Positions 1-5,936 of a stretch of DNA of 7,703 bases are shown one piece after another. Both the position numbers and the translations under genes were made by a program. Each line of letters starts with the position of its first letter. Within the stretch, counting starts at the first letter, position 1. The notes under the pieces were generated by a model that had not been told where the DNA came from, searched no databases, and saw nothing but the letters and a program-made list of their open reading frames with translations. This DNA comes from Pseudomonadota bacterium (GTDB lineage: Bacteria; Pseudomonadota; Gammaproteobacteria; Burkholderiales; Burkholderiaceae_B). Where the stretch lies: assembly GCA_023437255.1 (NCBI GenBank), contig JAEZGR010000250.1:1-7703 (forward strand). The letters are read 5' to 3'.

Positions 1-1152
1 CACACCCGACACCACGTTCAACACCGTACCGACCGGCGGCGTGATCAGGCCAATTGCGTTGTTCATGATGAACAGCACGCCGAAATACACCGGGTCGATG
101 CCGGCCATGCGGATGGTGGGCATCAGCACCGGAATCAGGATCAGAATCGTCGGCGCAAAGTCGAGAACCGTGCCCACCACGAAGACCAGCAGCATGATCA
201 CCAGCATCAGCAGTATGGGGCGATCTATCAGCGGTTCGAGCAGACCGGTGACCGTCATCGGAATATTGGCAGCGGCGATCAGCCACGCCGACACCTGCGC
301 TGCCGCCACCAGAAACATGACGATGGCCGAGGTCTTGCCGGCCGACAACAGCAGACCGTACAGATCCGCAATTCGCAGCTCACGGTAGATGCAGAAACCG
401 ACAAACAGGGCATAGAAGACGGCCACCACGGCGGCCTCGGTCGGTGTGAAATACCCCGCCCGCAGCCCGCCCACGATGATGACGGGCATCAACAGCGCCC
501 AGAATCCGGCGATCGTCGCCGACCAGCGCTCCTTTGACGTCTTGCGTTCGCCGCGCGGCATGTCGCCCCTGCGGGCCTGAAAAGCCCAGGTGGCCACCAG
601 CGCCAGTGCCATGAGCAGGCCCGGCGCGATGCCCGCGATGAACAGTTTGGTGATCGAAATGTTGCCCACCACCCCCACCATGACGAAACCGATGGAGGGC
701 GGAATGATGGGCGCAATGATGCCACCGGATGCAATCAGCCCTGACGCCTGCGGCACGTTGTAGCCTGCGTTTCGCATCATGGGTATGAGCAGCGCAGCGA
801 CCGCCGCCGTGTCGGCAATGGCCGACCCCGAAAGCGAGGCCATGATCACGCAGGCGAAGATCGCCACGTAACCCAGCCCGCCCCGAAAGTGCCCGACCCA
901 GGCACTGGCGACATTGACGATGCGACGCGAGATGCCGCCGGCATTCATGATTTCGCCGGCCAGTACGAAGAAGGGAATGGCGATGAGCGGGAAGCTGTCG
1001 GCGCCCGAGAGCATGTTCTGAGCCATGATCTGTGCGTCGAAGAAATCCATGTGCCACATCATGGCCATGCTGCACACCATCAGCGCGAAGGCGATGGGCA
1101 TGCCCAAGGCCATCGCGGCCAACAGCGAAGAAACGAAAATCGCAATGAGCAT
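1..1152 (-). CDS. dctM: TRAP transporter large permease subunit (DctM family), 3' end beyond window
   Basis: This is the large membrane subunit of a tripartite ATP-independent periplasmic (TRAP) transporter, the ion-coupled channel that moves the solute through the inner membrane. The frame starts at ATG 1152 and stays open for 384 codons to the window edge; the family is usually about 425 residues, so roughly 40 C-terminal residues are missing. Family landmarks read in order: IPFFVLAGEIMN at 59-70, SLSGSAIADTAAVA at 106-119, the proline-rich GGIIAPIIPPSI at 143-154, FTPTEAAV around 235-242, DFAPTILILIPVL around 331-343, and IGLITPPVGTVL at 367-378. Long hydrophobic stretches alternate with these loops throughout. 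The start lies 11 bp after the small-subunit stop, with no good Shine-Dalgarno sequence, so translation is probably coupled. The symbol denotes the family; transport of C4-dicarboxylates is not shown. Confidence 0.95.
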   Translation of the reverse strand, partial: MLIAIFVSSLLAAMALGMPIAFALMVCSMAMMWHMDFFDAQIMAQNMLSGADSFPLIAIPFFVLAGEIMNAGGISRRIVNVASAWVGHFRGGLGYVAIFACVIMASLSGSAIADTAAVAALLIPMMRNAGYNVPQASGLIASGGIIAPIIPPSIGFVMVGVVGNISITKLFIAGIAPGLLMALALVATWAFQARRGDMPRGERKTSKERWSATIAGFWALLMPVIIVGGLRAGYFTPTEAAVVAVFYALFVGFCIYRELRIADLYGLLLSAGKTSAIVMFLVAAAQVSAWLIAAANIPMTVTGLLEPLIDRPILLMLVIMLLVFVVGTVLDFAPTILILIPVLMPTIRMAGIDPVYFGVLFIMNNAIGLITPPVGTVLNVVSGV

Positions 1153-1163
1153 GTCGGTGCTGC

Positions 1164-1670
1164 CTAGTCTATGTAATTGGAAGGAACCAGCTGGGAGGCA
1201 CGCAGACGGCCGGTAATCAGGCGCCACACATTCCACGCAGCCAGTATTCCGATCGACGCGGCGCACAAATAGGCCGCCGAGTACACAACGCTCATTGAGA
1301 TGCCCGTCACGAGGCCCATGTTCGCGACGTTCAGATCATGCTGCTTCAGCAAGCCCCACAACAGCACCGCACAACAGGCCAATACCAGCGTCTGCGATGC
1401 GAGCACGGCGACATAGCGCCACACCCCGCTCAAGCGGCGCACCAGTATGTCCACGCCCAGATGACCGCCCTCACGCATGGCGACGATCGCACCCAGGAAC
1501 GTCAGCCAGATGAACATGAAGCGCGACAGCTCTTCGGCCACGTTGATGCCCGAGTCGAAAAAATGGCGCAGCACGACGTTGGCGAACACCATCACCGACA
1601 TCGCGGCCAGGCACAGCACCATCACGACCTCCAACGCCTTGAAGTACCAGTGTGTCAGTTTCTCGATCAT
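1164..1670 (-). CDS. dctQ: TRAP transporter small permease subunit (DctQ family)
   Basis: This is the small four-helix membrane subunit that pairs with the DctM-type subunit and helps dock the loaded binding protein. The 168-residue protein shows hydrophobic segments at about 12-33, 50-66, 85-107 and 123-145. It carries the family landmarks NVVLRHFFDSG at 31-41, AEELSRFMFIWLTFLGA at 45-61 and REGGHLGVDIL at 66-76. Length is normal for the family. The gene begins 12 bp after the dehydrogenase stop and ends 11 bp before the large subunit, so it is an internal operon gene. Its ribosome-binding site is weak (only a GCGAG-like stretch). The odd feature is its upstream neighbour: in most TRAP operons this gene directly follows the binding-protein gene, but here an enzyme gene lies between them. 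Confidence 0.95.
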   Translation of the reverse strand: MIEKLTHWYFKALEVVMVLCLAAMSVMVFANVVLRHFFDSGINVAEELSRFMFIWLTFLGAIVAMREGGHLGVDILVRRLSGVWRYVAVLASQTLVLACCAVLLWGLLKQHDLNVANMGLVTGISMSVVYSAAYLCAASIGILAAWNVWRLITGRLRASQLVPSNYID

Positions 1671-1682
1671 GAGACTCGCTTG

Positions 1683-3077
1683 TCAGAGTGAGAAGATCTT
1701 GCCGGGATTCATGATGTTGCCCGGATCCAGGGCCAGCTTGATCTGCCGCATCATGTTCACCGAGGTCGCGCCCAGTTCATCGAGCAGGAATTGCTGCTTG
1801 TGCAGACCAATACCATGTTCACCGGTGCAGGTGCCATCCATGGCCAGCGCCCGCTGAACCATGCGTGCGTTGATGGCCTCTGCTGCAGCGACTTCGTCTT
1901 TGTCATCGGCGTCAACCATCATCTGCACGTGGAAGTTGCCATCGCCGACATGCCCCACCACTGTTGCCACAATGCCCGATCGCCGCAGATCGTCGATCGT
2001 TTCATTCACACAGTCGGCAAGGCGCGAAATGGGTACGCAAACATCGGTCACGATGGCGCGCGCGCCCGGCCGCAACTGCAGCGCAGCGAAGTAAACGTTG
2101 TGGCGGGCTGCCCATAGTCTGGAACGGGCTTCGGGGCTGGTGGCCCAATCAAAGTGCGTGGCGCCGAACTCGCCCGCCAGCTCCTTCACCAGTTCCACCT
2201 GCTCGCGCAGACCGGTCTCGCTGCCATGGAACTCGAAGAAGAGATGCGGCTGCTCGGGCAGACCCGTGCCGCTATGCTGATTGAGCGCCCTGATCGCGAG
2301 GGGGTCGACGAACTCACAGCGGGCGACCGGTACACCCAGCTGAACAATATGGATGACCGTTTGCACCGCCGCATTGATATCAGGAAACGCGCACACCGCC
2401 GCCAGGACACTTTCTGGCAGAGGATGCAGCCTTACAGTGGCTTCAACGATCACCCCCAGGGTGCCCTCAGACCCGACGAACAACCGGGTGAGGTCGTAGC
2501 CGGCCGCCGACTTGCGCGCCCGTCTGGCGGTGGTCACCAGCTCTCCCGTGGGAGTGGCCACCGTCAGGTTCACCACATTCTCGCGCATAGTGCCGTAGCG
2601 CACGGCATTCGTACCCGAGGCCCGCGTGGCGCACATGCCGCCGATGCTGGCATCGGCGCCCGGGTCTACGGGAAAGAACAGACCCGTGTCGCGCAGCAGC
2701 GCATTCAACGCTTCACGGGTCACCCCGGGCTCCACCGTGGCGGTCTGGTCTTCCGGGTGCACGGCGATCACGCGATCCATCTGCATGAGATTCAAGGTCA
2801 GGCCGCCTCGCGCCGCCAGCGTGTGGCCCTCGAGTGAGGACCCTGCAGCGTAGGGAATCACCGGCACCCCATGCTCGTTGCACAGGCGCAGCACCGTCAC
2901 CACTTCGTCGGTGCTACGCGCATACGCCACCGCGTCGGGCAGCCTGGCAACACAGATTGATTCATCGCGCCCGTGTTGCGTGCGCTCTGCCAGACTCGTG
3001 CAGTAGCGCTCACCCAGAAGCGTCTCGAGCGCAACGATGAACGCTTCGGGCAAGCCTGCTTCAACACCTGGCGTCAT
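1683..3077 (-). CDS. FAD-linked 2-hydroxyacid dehydrogenase (GlcD / D-lactate dehydrogenase family)
   Basis: A 464-residue flavoprotein of the vanillyl-alcohol-oxidase fold (FAD_binding_4 followed by FAD-oxidase_C), expected to oxidise a D-2-hydroxy acid to the 2-keto acid. FAD-binding landmarks are PYAAGSSLEGHT at 75-86, DPGADASIGG at 138-147 and GSEGTLG at 202-208. The C-terminal half has the metal and catalytic set of the D-lactate/D-2-hydroxyglutarate dehydrogenases: H376 and H383 in GHVGDGNFH, E420 and H421 in GEHGIG, then the closing DPGNIMNPGKI at 451-461. There is no signal peptide and no cysteine-rich iron-sulfur region, so it is probably cytoplasmic. Start ATG overlaps the binding-protein stop as ATGA, which implies translational coupling. 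No GlcE- or GlcF-like partner is visible, leaving the electron acceptor open. The substrate could be D-lactate, D-malate, glycolate, D-2-hydroxyglutarate or something less common. Confidence 0.92.
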   Translation of the reverse strand: MTPGVEAGLPEAFIVALETLLGERYCTSLAERTQHGRDESICVARLPDAVAYARSTDEVVTVLRLCNEHGVPVIPYAAGSSLEGHTLAARGGLTLNLMQMDRVIAVHPEDQTATVEPGVTREALNALLRDTGLFFPVDPGADASIGGMCATRASGTNAVRYGTMRENVVNLTVATPTGELVTTARRARKSAAGYDLTRLFVGSEGTLGVIVEATVRLHPLPESVLAAVCAFPDINAAVQTVIHIVQLGVPVARCEFVDPLAIRALNQHSGTGLPEQPHLFFEFHGSETGLREQVELVKELAGEFGATHFDWATSPEARSRLWAARHNVYFAALQLRPGARAIVTDVCVPISRLADCVNETIDDLRRSGIVATVVGHVGDGNFHVQMMVDADDKDEVAAAEAINARMVQRALAMDGTCTGEHGIGLHKQQFLLDELGATSVNMMRQIKLALDPGNIMNPGKIFSL

Positions 3078-4102
3078 TTCTTGACGCTCGCGCGTGCCGC
3101 CGCAATTTGCGTGTGCAGCAGGTTCATGAACTCGGGTCCGATCTTCTGCAGATGCGGCTCAATGGCAGGCGGCACCTTTTCGCGGATCTGCTGCAGGTCG
3201 GCGTCCGAGAACCGCGTGACCTCCATGCCGTTCTTTTCCATGTTCTTCAGGGCGAAGTCCACTTCAGAGGCGGTGAGCTCACGTTGGTAGGCGGTGGCAT
3301 CGCGCGCAGCCTTTGTCATCAGTTGCTGCTCGGTGGGCGACAGGCTGTCCCAGAACTTTTTGGACACCGCGAAGATCAGCGGCGAGTACACATGGCCCGA
3401 CAGTGTCATGTACTTCTGCACTTCGTAGAAGCGCTGGGTGTTCATGAGAACAATGGGGTTCTCCTGGCCGTCGAAGGCGCGGGTTTCAAGCGCAACAAAC
3501 AGCTCCGACCAGGCAAGCGGCGCAGCATTGGCGCCGAGCGCCTTGAAAGCATCAAGCGTCAGCGGATTGGGCTGCGTGCGCAGCTTCAGCCCCTGCAGGT
3601 CGGCCAGCGTGTTCACGGGTCTGCGGGAGTTGGTGATGTGGCGAAATCCGTTCTCCCACCACCCCAGCACGTGTATGCCCACGGCGCTCAGCTTCTCATT
3701 CAGGTGGTCGCCCACTGGGCCGTCGAAGACCAGATGTGCCTCGGCCTCTGACTCAAACAGGAACGGGACATCCTGGAAGCCCAGCTCCTTGACCTGCCCG
3801 AGCATGGCCAGTGCACTGCCCGTGTAAAACTCCTGAACGCCGCCCTGCAGCGCGCCGAGCATCTGCGGGTCGGGGCCCAACGCCTGATTACCGATCACGG
3901 AGATCTTCATCTTGCCCCCCGTTGCCTTCAGCATCTCGGCAGAGAATTTCTTTGCGGCCAGGCCAGCAGGGTGATCATCGGCCATGCCATGCCCGAAGCG
4001 CAGCGTGCGGGCCTGGAACTCCTGCGCCTGGGCGCTCGCCACCGCGGCGATGGCGGTTACTGCCGACAGCGCTGCGGCTGCCAGAACTTGCTTGAGTTTC
4101 AT
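3074..4102 (-). CDS. dctP: TRAP transporter periplasmic solute-binding protein (DctP family)
   Basis: This is the periplasmic receptor that binds the substrate and delivers it to the TRAP permease. The 342-residue protein opens with a Sec signal peptide: a KLK n-region, an alanine-rich core, and a likely cut after AQA near residues 25-27. Family landmarks follow: RFGHGMADDHPAG near 35-47, GWWENGFRHITN at 147-158, LKLRTQPNP at 172-180 and DGQENPI at 211-217. R175 is at the position of the conserved arginine that holds a substrate carboxylate in this family, so an organic acid ligand is likely; the exact acid cannot be read. A good Shine-Dalgarno sequence (GAGGAGA, 4110-4116) sits 7 bases before the ATG. 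A 79-bp gap separates it from the upstream FAH-family gene, with no clear terminator, so read-through is plausible. Its stop overlaps the next gene by four bases. Confidence 0.95.
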   Translation of the reverse strand: MKLKQVLAAAALSAVTAIAAVASAQAQEFQARTLRFGHGMADDHPAGLAAKKFSAEMLKATGGKMKISVIGNQALGPDPQMLGALQGGVQEFYTGSALAMLGQVKELGFQDVPFLFESEAEAHLVFDGPVGDHLNEKLSAVGIHVLGWWENGFRHITNSRRPVNTLADLQGLKLRTQPNPLTLDAFKALGANAAPLAWSELFVALETRAFDGQENPIVLMNTQRFYEVQKYMTLSGHVYSPLIFAVSKKFWDSLSPTEQQLMTKAARDATAYQRELTASEVDFALKNMEKNGMEVTRFSDADLQQIREKVPPAIEPHLQKIGPEFMNLLHTQIAAARASVKK

Positions 4103-4181
4103 TGTGGTGTCTCCTCTGTCGTTGTTCTGGTGTTGCGTGGTTCAGCTATTGGGTGTTCGGGTGTGCTGTTCCCCGATCGTT

Positions 4182-5042
4182 CTACGGCGCGCCCACTCGA
4201 TTGCGGAGCAGGCCGATGCCTTCAATTTCCACTTCACACACATCGCCCGGCCTCATGTAGAGACGGGGTTCTCTTGCATGGCCCACGCCGGATGGCGTAC
4301 CTGCCACAATCACGTCACCCGCTTCGAGGGTCATCACCTCGCTGAGTATGACGATGAGGGATTCAACATCGAACACCATGTCTCGCGTGTTGGCTGACTG
4401 CACCGTACTGCCGTTCAGCCGGGTCTCGAGTTGCAGGCCACGCGCGCCCGGCGGCAGCTCGTCGGCGGTGACCATCCACGGCCCAAAGGCGCCACTTGCG
4501 TCGAAGTTCTTGCCGACGGTCCATTGCGGCGTCTTGAACTGATAGTCGCGAACGCTACCATCGTTGAACACCGAGTAGGCCAGGACATGCTCCAACGCGT
4601 TTTCCCGGGCGATGTCTCTTCCGGACTTGCCGATGACGACCGCGAGCTCACCTTCATAATCAAAGGCATCGGACACCTTCGGATGCCGCAGCTCGGTCCC
4701 ATGCCCGACCACGCTGGTGGTGAAGCGCGAGAACAACGTGGGGTACGCGGGTTGTTCAAAGCCGCTCTCGGAAGAATGGTCGACATAGTTCAGACCCACA
4801 CAAATGATCTTGCCCGGGTGTTCCACCGGGGGCAGAAGCTGCACGGCTTCTGGATCGACCAGCGGTGCCCCCAACATGCTTTGGGCCGCCGCCGCCAGGG
4901 CGGTCTGCCCGCCACGTATATGGTCGTCGAGGTCACCCGGATACGATGACGATGCGGCCGTGCAGCCATGCCAGGCGCCGCTTTGTACATTCAATACGGC
5001 CCAGCCAGCGCTGCCTTCGCTCGTATAACGAAACACCTTCAT
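4182..5042 (-). CDS. Fumarylacetoacetate hydrolase (FAH) family protein
   Basis: First gene of the operon, 286 residues. FAH-family enzymes use a divalent metal to cleave C-C bonds in acylpyruvate-type compounds, to decarboxylate oxaloacetate, or to hydrate 2-keto-enoic acids. The C-terminal FAH domain spans about 78-283. Metal ligands are visible as E130 and E132 in DYEGELAVVIGK and D161 in FNDGSVRDYQ. The catalytic pair of FAHD1-like enzymes is present as H89 and E92 in NYVDHSSES, with the conserved lysine K178 in TVGKNFD and the closing GTPSGVGHAREP at 248-259. The N-terminal 75 residues are a variable cap. An AGGAG (5050-5054) lies 7 bases before the ATG and supports this start; it sits in a perfect inverted repeat. 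Homologues of this length are often labelled ureidoglycolate lyase or 2,4-diketo-3-deoxy-fuconate hydrolase, but nothing here decides between these activities. Confidence 0.9.
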   Translation of the reverse strand: MKVFRYTSEGSAGWAVLNVQSGAWHGCTAASSSYPGDLDDHIRGGQTALAAAAQSMLGAPLVDPEAVQLLPPVEHPGKIICVGLNYVDHSSESGFEQPAYPTLFSRFTTSVVGHGTELRHPKVSDAFDYEGELAVVIGKSGRDIARENALEHVLAYSVFNDGSVRDYQFKTPQWTVGKNFDASGAFGPWMVTADELPPGARGLQLETRLNGSTVQSANTRDMVFDVESLIVILSEVMTLEAGDVIVAGTPSGVGHAREPRLYMRPGDVCEVEIEGIGLLRNRVGAP

Positions 5043-5043
5043 T

Positions 5044-5075
5044 TAGTCACTCCTATGGGTCAGTGAGAGTGACTA
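5044..5075. repeat. Perfect 9-bp inverted repeat over the hydrolase promoter and ribosome-binding site
   Basis: TAGTCACTC at 5044-5052 is matched exactly by its reverse complement GAGTGACTA at 5067-5075, with 14 bases between. The left arm reaches to within one base of the hydrolase start codon and covers part of its AGGAG. The right arm overlaps the extended -10 element. A further AGTGA at 5062-5066 lies in tandem with the one inside the right arm (5068-5072), giving three copies of the core in all. It may be an operator for the neighbouring GntR regulator. If transcription starts further upstream, it could instead form an RNA hairpin masking the ribosome-binding site. Confidence 0.6.
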
Positions 5076-5080
5076 TACCA
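5072..5080 (-). promoter_or_regulatory. Candidate extended -10 promoter of the catabolic operon
   Basis: On the minus strand this reads TGGTATAGT, which is a TGn extension followed by a hexamer matching TATAAT at five of six positions. No convincing -35 box lies 16-18 bases upstream, which fits an extended -10 promoter. The predicted start near 5065 would give a leader of about 22 bases containing the AGGAG of the hydrolase gene. The right arm of the inverted repeat covers most of this element, so a bound protein would block it. Confidence 0.4.
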
Positions 5081-5136
5081 GTTCTGATGTATTTTGGACT
5101 GAAAAATATATTATTTCTAATCTATCGTAAACCCGT

Positions 5137-5154
5137 ATAGAATATAGATTCTAT
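5137..5154. promoter_or_regulatory. Perfect palindrome overlapping the regulator's start codon; likely operator
   Basis: The sequence is ATAGAAT-ATAG-ATTCTAT: two 7-bp arms in exact inverted repeat around four bases. It lies in the AT-rich stretch between the divergent genes, and its last two bases are the first two of the regulator's ATG. Its size and symmetry suit the dimeric winged helix-turn-helix of GntR/FCD proteins, so autoregulation is a reasonable inference. The binding protein is not proven. Confidence 0.55.
5138..5143 (+). promoter_or_regulatory. Candidate -10 box for the GntR gene
   Basis: TAGAAT matches TATAAT at five of six positions and lies nine bases before the ATG, inside the palindrome. 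Used as a -10 it would place the transcript start at about 5150-5153, giving an almost leaderless message. That would agree with the lack of any Shine-Dalgarno sequence. The -35 region is poor. An alternative -10, TATATT at 5107-5112, would give a leader of about 33 bases, also without a ribosome-binding site. Confidence 0.3.
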
Positions 5155-5851
5155 GAAAGTCGCCACCCAAAAACAGACCCAAGCCGAAGCCGCACGAGAC
5201 CTCATCAGGGCCGAGATACTCGACGGCCGCCTGCAGCCCGGCGAAAAGCTCAACATCAAGGCACTCGAAAGCCGGCTGGAAGTCAGCCTGGGGGCCATCC
5301 GCGAAGCGCTGTCGCGCCTGAGCGCCGAGGGCATGGTCACCAACGAGGCGCACCGGGGTTTTCGGGTCAGCACCATCAGCGCCGACGAACTGGTCGACCT
5401 CACACGCACCCGCATCGAGATCGAATCGCTCTGCCTGAAACAGGCCATGGATAACGGTGACGTCGAATGGGAGTCGCGTATCGTGGGCGCTGCGCACAGA
5501 ATGGAACGGCTGCAGCAAACCCCGTCCGACCTCGAGGCGCGCGTCAGCGACACCTGGAATCAGGCGCATGGCGAGTTTCATGAAGCATTGGTCAGTGCCT
5601 GCCCCAGCACCTGGCTGCATCGCATGCGCAAGCTGCTCTACGAACAGAGCGAACGCTATCGGCGACTGTCTGTCCCGCTCGATACCGACAGGCGCGACGT
5701 TCAAAACGAGCATCGGCGCATCATGGACGCCGTGCTGCGGCGAGACAAAGAGGCCGCCCTGCAGGAACTGGAACGCCATCTTTGGGCGACCACTGAGATC
5801 ATTCTTCGATCGCCCCTGCTGCAGCCCGATCAGCGCGCTGTCAACGAGTAA
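5153..5851 (+). CDS. GntR-family transcriptional regulator with FCD (FadR C-terminal) domain
   Basis: A 232-residue DNA-binding regulator of the FadR subfamily. The N-terminal winged helix-turn-helix spans about 10-75, with the typical run LQPGEKLNIKALESRL, then SLGAIREALSRLSAEG at 45-60 as the recognition region, and a wing ending HRGFRVS. The C-terminal FCD domain, about 78-220, binds the effector. Its usual metal-site positions are filled by H139 and H143 (HGEFH), H187 (NEHRRI) and H209 (ERHL); the first is histidine where many members have aspartate. It is divergent from the TRAP operon with 110 bp between the start codons, the standard arrangement for a local regulator whose ligand is the imported compound or a breakdown product. 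No Shine-Dalgarno sequence precedes the ATG, but no other start fits the domain. Confidence 0.93.
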   Translation: MKVATQKQTQAEAARDLIRAEILDGRLQPGEKLNIKALESRLEVSLGAIREALSRLSAEGMVTNEAHRGFRVSTISADELVDLTRTRIEIESLCLKQAMDNGDVEWESRIVGAAHRMERLQQTPSDLEARVSDTWNQAHGEFHEALVSACPSTWLHRMRKLLYEQSERYRRLSVPLDTDRRDVQNEHRRIMDAVLRRDKEAALQELERHLWATTEIILRSPLLQPDQRAVNE

Positions 5852-5936
5852 GCCGCAGCGTGCCGCATCCGCAGCACGCCGCTTTCACTCGCAAACACGC
5901 ACTTGGCGGCATCCGTTCGCCATATCCGCCTCGCGC
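5852..5936. other. Convergent intergenic region without a clear terminator
   Basis: These 85 bp separate the ends of the regulator and the GMC gene. Weak GC-rich inverted repeats are visible: GCGTGC at 5858-5863 with GCACGC at 5874-5879, and GGCGG at 5905-5909 with CCGCC at 5926-5930. No T-tract follows either repeat on either strand, so a standard intrinsic terminator is not supported. Confidence 0.5.

Noticed and set aside
380..1075. A 231-codon minus-strand frame over the large permease gene
   Set aside because: It is a shifted frame of the DctM-type gene. Its translation is rich in H, R and G with no membrane segments, whereas the true frame gives a continuous permease open to the window edge.
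3107..3751. Plus-strand open frame (214 codons) opposite the binding-protein gene
   Set aside because: No start signal and no recognisable domain; it mirrors the codon pattern of the binding-protein gene on the other strand.
4103..4181. Second promoter or attenuator between the hydrolase and binding-protein genes
   Set aside because: Apart from the GAGGAGA ribosome-binding site I found no convincing -10/-35 pair and no stem-loop in these 79 bp.
4182..5042. Firm naming of the FAH protein as ureidoglycolate lyase
   Set aside because: That label is often copied among FAH-family proteins. No allantoin or purine catabolic gene is in the window and the active-site residues are shared across the family.
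5104..5116. Small AT-only palindrome AAATA-TAT-TATTT in the control region
   Set aside because: Five-base arms made only of A and T are expected by chance in an AT-rich promoter stretch.
5858..5879. Possible intrinsic terminator between the convergent genes
   Set aside because: Only 6-bp arms with a 10-base loop, and no T-tract on either strand.
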